Assembly: GCA_011317545.1 (NCBI GenBank)
Contig: WUJK01000001.1
Location: forward strand, 868,001-932,000
Source: Coniella vitis
Lineage: Eukaryota > Ascomycota > Sordariomycetes > Diaporthales > Schizoparmaceae
Length of the DNA: 64,000 bases
Direction: 5' to 3'
Shown piece after piece: positions 58,130-64,000 of this stretch. The notes beneath the pieces were generated by a model that searched no databases, was not told the origin of the DNA, and saw only the letters and a list, made by a program, of their open reading frames with translations. The position numbers and the translations under genes were made by a program. Each line of letters begins with the position of its first letter. Position 1 is the stretch's first letter.

Positions 58130-61100
58130 TACTAATTTTCGTATTCTTTAATTAGATCTTTATAGATATTCTTTAGGGGTTCCTAAGTATTTTCTAAGTT
58201 ATTATATCCTTTCTATTTAATAAGGTATTATTTCCCGCGTCCGCGTTTACGTAAATTAAGGATTTATTTAACTTTATACTATGCTTATTCTGGTTCGATA
58301 ATATCTATATCGTATAAGAGTTCTACGTCTACTAGTGCTAGTTCCAGAAGTAAAATATAGAAGACTGGGTATAGACGTATATATAGGATTTCGAGTTCGT
58401 AGTTAACTAGGGAAATTTATCGTACAATTTTATAGGGTCCGAGTTTCTTATAATCGAGTTTATCGCTAGGTCTAGTGGTTTTAATGTTTTTGCGGTTAAG
58501 GTAGACTTTATCTCCCTTCTATAGGATTAGTCCCTTAATCCTTTTCTAATTAGCGTATTTCGTTATTTATTCTTTAACGTCCTAAAGCATACGTCGAGCA
58601 TCTTTATATAATTATTTAATTCTTCTAGCGTATTAGTCTACCGTTTCTGCGTTTCCACCTAGTAGTATTTCGTAGTATACTATAGGGTTATATCCGTAGA
58701 GTAGGAAGAATAGTGATTTTCCTATACTCGTTATATCTATGCTATTATAGGCGAATTATACGGTTAGTAAAAGTTCGACCTAATTATCTTGTTCGTAGTT
58801 AACGTAGTATCGTAGATACTATTCTATAATCTAGTTAGTACGTTCTGTTTATCCGTCTATCTAAGGATAAAATACCGTAGATATACGTTATATCGTTCCG
58901 AGGTATTTGGTAAGTAAGATCTAGAATTTCGATATAAATTTTCTATCTCTATCTAATATAATTTCCTAAGGTATTCCGTAGTTAGCGATAATAATACGGA
59001 GGAATATATATACGAGTTCTTCTGCGGTACTACTTTCTTTATATAGTAGGAAGTATACGTACTTACTTAGTCTGCAAACTACTACTAAGATACTATCGTA
59101 CTACACCTAAGTTAAGGGTTCTCGTAAGAGGGGTAGCTTAGTAATAAAGTCTAGACTAATAGATAACTAAATAGTTATAGGTACTAGTAGAGGTTATAGT
59201 AGTCCGTAAGGCTTATACCGTTCTATCTTATTCCGTTTATATATATCGCAGTTATTAACGATATCCGTAACTCGTTTCTTAAGGTTCGGTAGGTTCTAAT
59301 AATATTAGATCCTTTTATAAGTTGCTCTAATTCCTTAGTATCTATATACTAGTACGCTATAGATACTTCTAATATAATCGTTTTATTCTAATATTATTAT
59401 ACTATCGAGGTTAGGTATTTCTCCTTCGATATATAGGGTTACGTTAAGTTCTTTAGTAATAGATAATATAGTAAGGTTGCCTTCCGAATCTTCCCTAAAG
59501 ATTACTATAATATCCTAATCTTTACTATTACTATCCTTATAGTCTAACCGTCTGCTAAGAGCGTCTATTCGTTCGTTTTCTTTACCTTTATAGTAGATAA
59601 TCTTAAAGTCGAATTCTAATAGAAATTCGTACTATCTAACTTATCGTTTATTAAGCTGCTTTATTAAGGTAAATACCTAAAGGTTCTTATAATCCGTATA
59701 TATAAGAATTTATTATTTTACGCCGATAAGGTAGTATCGCTATTCCCTAAAGGCTTCCACTATTACTATAAGTTCTTAATCGGGCGTTCCGTAGTTAAGT
59801 TCTAATCCGTTTAGCTTCTTACTAAAGTTACTAATTATCCGTAATCGTCCTTTATCGTCTCGTTATCCGAGTTATCCACCGAGTATATAATCTAATACGT
59901 TTATCTCGATCTCGAAAACTTTATCTTAGTCTGCTTCGACTAAGATTAGTTCTAACGTAACTACGTCCTTAATTATACTAAAGGCTTTCTATACCTATTT
60001 ATTCTAGTTAAAGGTGGTATCCTTTTTCGTAAGTTCTATAAGTAGTACTATAATACTACTATAGTTCTTGATAAATTATCGGTAGAAGTTAGCGTAGCCT
60101 AAGAAGGCTCTAATATCCTTAACGTTCTAAGGTATAGGCTAGTCCCTAACTGCCTATATTTTATCTTTCTATATTCGTATATATCCTGGTATAATAGTAT
60201 ATCCGAGGTAGTTAACTTCTTAAATATTCCAGTTATATTTAGTAGGTTCTACTAAAATCTTATTATCTTAGAGGATTTATAGGATTATTATAACGTACTT
60301 CTGGTGTTCTTCGAATATCTTTAAGTAAATAAAGATATTATCTAGGTAAGCGATTATAAAATAGTCGAGGTATTCGCGTAAGATAAAGTTTATTATTTCC
60401 TAGAATAATACGGGGGCGTTAGTAAGTCCGAATAGTATAATAAGATATTCGAAATATCCGTAGCGTATCCTAAACGCTGTTTTCTATTCTTCTCCGGGTT
60501 TAATACGAATATATATATATCCTTCTTTAAGGTCAAGGGCCGTAAACCATTAGGCTCCTCTAAGTCTATCCCTAAGCTCTTTAAAGAGGGGTAAGGGGTA
60601 TCGATTCTTAATTATAATATCGTTGAGTTACCGATAGTTAATATATAATCGTAGTTTGCCGTTTTTCTTTAGTATAAATAGGATTAGGTATCCTGCTAGT
60701 AAATATAAGGGTCTAATATAGCCTTTTTTAAGGTTTTCGTCGATATATTCTCTAAGTACTTTAAGTTTATCCTTATCTAATCCGTAGATAGGAAAGAACT
60801 TTAGTTATTCTCCTTCTTTAAGTAGGATCTCGTAGTCGTATAGGCTATACTCTGGTAGGCCGTTATCGAATTTTCCTTAAAATAGTTTTATAAACTTCCG
60901 ATACTCTTCTAGTATACCGGAGAGGTTTCTAAACGTATCTTCGTCTTATATAGTTGCTATTATAAGGAGATATCGTTATACATACTTAGTTCCTTCTTAA
61001 ACTTATTACGATAATATATCCTACTATCTATAGAATCCTATTATATTATATCCTAATCTACTATATCCCTTCTTCTATTAGGTATTAACTATTGCTAGAT

Positions 61101-63978
61101 CCTTCTCTATAAGCTATCGAGGTTTATCGTATCCTAGGGTAGCTATTATCTTAGCTCTTCTCGATTTAGAGGTATATATAAATTCGTTTAAGCCCCTGCT
61201 ATCTAGGTATCGCTTAGTAACTAAATCCGATCCTATACCTTTAATTATAACCGCTTCTTAGATATCCGCTTTATCCTATAAAATATAGCTATTAGTCTAA
61301 TCGATTCGAGGATTTTCCTTTCTTAACTATAGTATACCTAAGATCAGCTCGTATTATACGGTATCCGTAATATCGAAGTTTATTAATATCGTACGTCCGC
61401 GGATCGTAACTAGTAATTAATTAGATTCTATATCGATAATACCTTAGCTATAAGCGACTTCTATACCTTCTATAGTGCTAAGTTTATAGGGTTCTATCTT
61501 CTTCTTCTAAGGTATCCGTTCTCTATTAATAACGCTTAGGGATATAAAGTTTCCTTATACTCTGCTATCTAGGAATACTATATAGCGTTTATTATTAATT
61601 TATACCGCGATTTTCAAATATTCGTACGTCGAGCTATTTATCGTATAGAGGGACTTTACCGTAAGTCCTAATCGCTTATTATCCCTTATAAGCGATCCTT
61701 GCCTTTTAGGTTTTACTATTCCTACTATACTCTAAGGGCTACTATTTATACTAGGTTCTTAGCTTATTATATTCCGTATTATATATATACTACGGCCTAT
61801 TACTATAAGCGCGCCTAATTTTCTTCTTTCGTATAGGGAGTTTATACTCCGGGCTAACTATCTTTAAGGTTATAATAGGTATACGCTTTATCCGCTAGGT
61901 ATTCTACGCAATCGGCGCGCTTATAGAAGCTATAATACGTAGGTTCTATATATATAGGCTTTACGAGCTTTTCCCTTTATTTCTATTTACGTATTCTATA
62001 CTAGTCGAGCGCTTTTTCTTACGCGTAAGGTATGCACTGGGGTATTATACATTAATACTATTTTACTTATCGCGTAGTATATTCGTAGGGGGTATTATAT
62101 ATAAGGCTAATACTAGCGTAGTTTCCCCTTATTTTAAGTACTTTATAATAGTCGCTATTATCGTTATCGTAGGCGATAATACTATACCCTGTTTCGCGTA
62201 TAGGGAACTACTCGTTAGTTACCTTATATTTAAAGTATTATCTGTAATTATATATAATACAGGCAAACTATATAGTCTAGTAGTATTCTTCGTAGAGGTG
62301 ATTAATTCGCGCGTCTTCCTATACGAGGGGGGTTTCGTCTTAATAAGATATTATTCGGAATAGTTCTCTAAGTATAATACCGTAGATAAGGTAGTATATA
62401 TCTCCTTTATCGATATCTTCGTCCGTAGAGCTTTCTAATTCTAAGCTCGTTTCTTCGCTAATAGTTTAGGCGCTAGTATCCTAACTAATATAGAGCGTTT
62501 CCTATTATTCTATAATTTCCGTAATATTGTTCTACGAGATATCCGTTTTATTAGGTAGTTTATACCCTTCTATATTACGCTAATAGGGGTATTCCCTGAT
62601 AAGCTAGGCTTACTGCTCTATTACTAGTCTTTCGAATAGACCGTTATCTATAAAGAGGGGTATTCTCTAGGTAACTATAATTTATCGTTCCTTACGAGGT
62701 TTCTAAGGGAACTATCCTAAGCCTTGCTTTGCCGAGAGGTACGTTATACAATTATCCTTATAATAGAAGGTCCAGTTAAGGAGTCTATAATCGGAGTCGT
62801 CCGATACTTACTCTAGAAGCTGGTTTTAGCTAGGAGTAGAGTCCGTGGTCTTGCGTATTATAATATTAGCTTATCGTCCTTCGGGGACTTTCTTAAATTC
62901 CCTGGGTTTCTTGGGTTATCGGTATTCTCGTACGAAGTAGCCTATCTTACTATAGTTAAAGCATTCCTTACTTATAGGTTTGCGTTAAGCTGCGTCGAGC
63001 TCTATAGGGCCTAAGTATATCGTGCCGCTGGTTGCTATACCTTGTTACTAGAAGCCGCGGTTAGTTATCTATTAAATCCGCCGTCCTATATTAGCGTAAT
63101 TCCTCTATATAGTATAACTTCCCCCTTTCTTACTTTTCTCTATTCGTCTTTCGTAGAGACGGTTATCGATACGGATAACGTTATTACTAAATATCGTAAA
63201 GTCTTTAGGCTAGTCTTACTTAGAGATTTCGTCCTTAACCTTATCCTTAAGTCCTCTATAGTAGTATTCTATAAGGTTCTTATCTTCCTATAGGAGGCGT
63301 ATTAAAAGTTACTTAAAGCAAACTATATAGGCTAAAGCAGACTTATTCTATTTAAGTTCTATAAGCTGCTACGCTATAGTCCGTTCTTCGTTAGGGTCGC
63401 TAAATATTTCCTTAAGGATACGTTCGAACCCTACGAACAAATCGAATATATTCTTAGTAGTCGTTTTACGTTAATCGAGGTTACCTAGGTATTCAATATA
63501 GTTACGAAGTAAGGGTTTATACTAGATAAGTACGTCCTTTTCGAGTCGTATACCGGCTAGGATAACTTTATCGGGTTCGGTAGTAAATTATACTACGTTA
63601 TATAGGAAGTACGCCTTATAGTAGGTAAGGAACCCTTAAAGCGTCTTTTAATTACTATCGTATATAGCAGGTTTATCTATCTTATAGCCGTTACCGGTAT
63701 TTTAAATAATAGGCGCTAGGGGTATAGCGGCCGTAGCTTAGTATTATTCGAGCTACTAGGCCTGCCTACGGATAGTACGATTCTGCTACTCCTAATTCTG
63801 CTAGAGTATAGTAAGTTGTTAGGTAAGTTCGATTAACTAGCGTATTATATCTTCCTAAGTTACAACCTAGCGATATCCTTCTCCTAAGGTAGACGGGGTA
63901 GGAGTTTAAGGAGCTATTACTATACTTAATATTACCTAAGAGGTATACGTAGACCGTCCTAAATAAGAGTTATAAAAA
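58130..63978 (-). pseudogene. gag-pol of A2-2 (RIP-degraded)
   Basis: Minus strand. A2-type gag between about 63970 and 62980, zinc knuckle at 62978-62919 (ECFNYSKIGYF...REYR), protease near 61570-61560, RT YLD(D/N) at 60348-60331, integrase around 59600-58700 and chromodomain at about 58280-58170. The frames are broken by RIP stops, but more codons are intact than in A1 copies. Confidence 0.85.
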
Positions 63979-64000
63979 TATAATAATCTTTACCTAAATC
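63979..64000 (-). repeat. Inner edge of the A2-2 5' LTR, cut by the window end
   Basis: The sequence tataataatctttacctaaa matches the inner LTR edge at 16121-16140. Fully RIP-converted, as at other inner edges. Confidence 0.85.

Larger units (their letters stand above)
52639..64000 (+). mobile_element. Ty3/gypsy chromovirus A1-2 (partial), interrupted by A2-2
   Basis: Its 5' LTR is 52639-53117 (479 bp) and is followed by an A1-type interior to 56906, where A2-2 is inserted in the RT-RNase H region. The rest and the 3' LTR are outside the window. Confidence 0.87.
56907..64000 (-). mobile_element. Ty3/gypsy chromovirus A2-2, inverted, truncated by window end
   Basis: The 3' LTR is 56907-57391 (485 bp), the target tatta is at 56902-56906, and the interior is on the minus strand. 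The 5' LTR begins at 63979, and only 22 bp of it lie in the window. Less depleted in CpA/TpG than A1-2, consistent with later insertion. Confidence 0.9.

Overview
The window looks like a nuclear contig of a filamentous ascomycete (Pezizomycotina). The evidence is short spliceosomal introns with GCTAAC-type branch sites, CT-rich leaders, small secreted proteins, an intron-bearing tRNA-Pro and a Fot1/pogo-type DNA transposon. Long AT-rich blocks of Ty3/gypsy chromoviruses are almost free of CpA/TpG dinucleotides, the signature of repeat-induced point mutation (RIP). I cannot place the organism more finely.

Layout. (1) 1-7587 is ordinary, gene-poor DNA. It holds a small Cys-containing secreted protein (minus, 497-1), a possible very small secreted protein (1325-1564), an Ala-rich secreted protein with one intron (3971-4707) and a tRNA-Pro(UGG) with an intron (6588-6505). 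(2) 7588-31811 is one Fot1-like transposon of about 1.84 kb, with 51-bp inverted ends and a TA target duplication. It was split by two LTR retrotransposons: A1-1 (8011-23125, TSD tagtc), which itself contains A2-1 (9049-16605, TSD attat), and B-1 (23998-31258, TSD ctcta). (3) 31812-35349 is a 3.5-kb island of normal DNA with a 695-codon single-exon gene of unrecognised function (32182-34269) and a tRNA-Val(AAC). (4) 35350-52114 is a second nest: element A-3 (TSD cgcct) carrying B-2 (35593-42853, TSD atagt) in its 5' LTR and A-4 (from 44579) in its gag-pol region. (5) 52115-52526 is about 0.4 kb of host DNA with coding-like frames. (6) 52527-64000 is a third nest: an LTR fragment, A1-2 from 52639, and A2-2 from 56907 running off the end.

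Families A and B are both chromoviruses (zinc knuckle, protease, RT, integrase, chromodomain). All gag-pol frames are destroyed by RIP, mostly CAG/CAA/TGG to stop codons and ATG to ATA, so they yield almost no ORFs. The most interesting signal is that both families carry an extra reading frame on the ANTISENSE strand, between the chromodomain end of pol and the 3' LTR. In family A it is a ~160-codon protein with a six-Cys zinc-cluster-like N-terminus and a charged helical region, seen in four copies. In family B it is a ~207-codon protein with a signal-peptide-like N-terminus and a Ser/Glu-rich tail; one read-through codon later comes a hydrophobic segment, so the shape resembles a type I membrane protein. 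In every copy examined the damage is mostly RIP-type stops and Cys-to-Tyr changes, which suggests these frames were functional parts of the elements.
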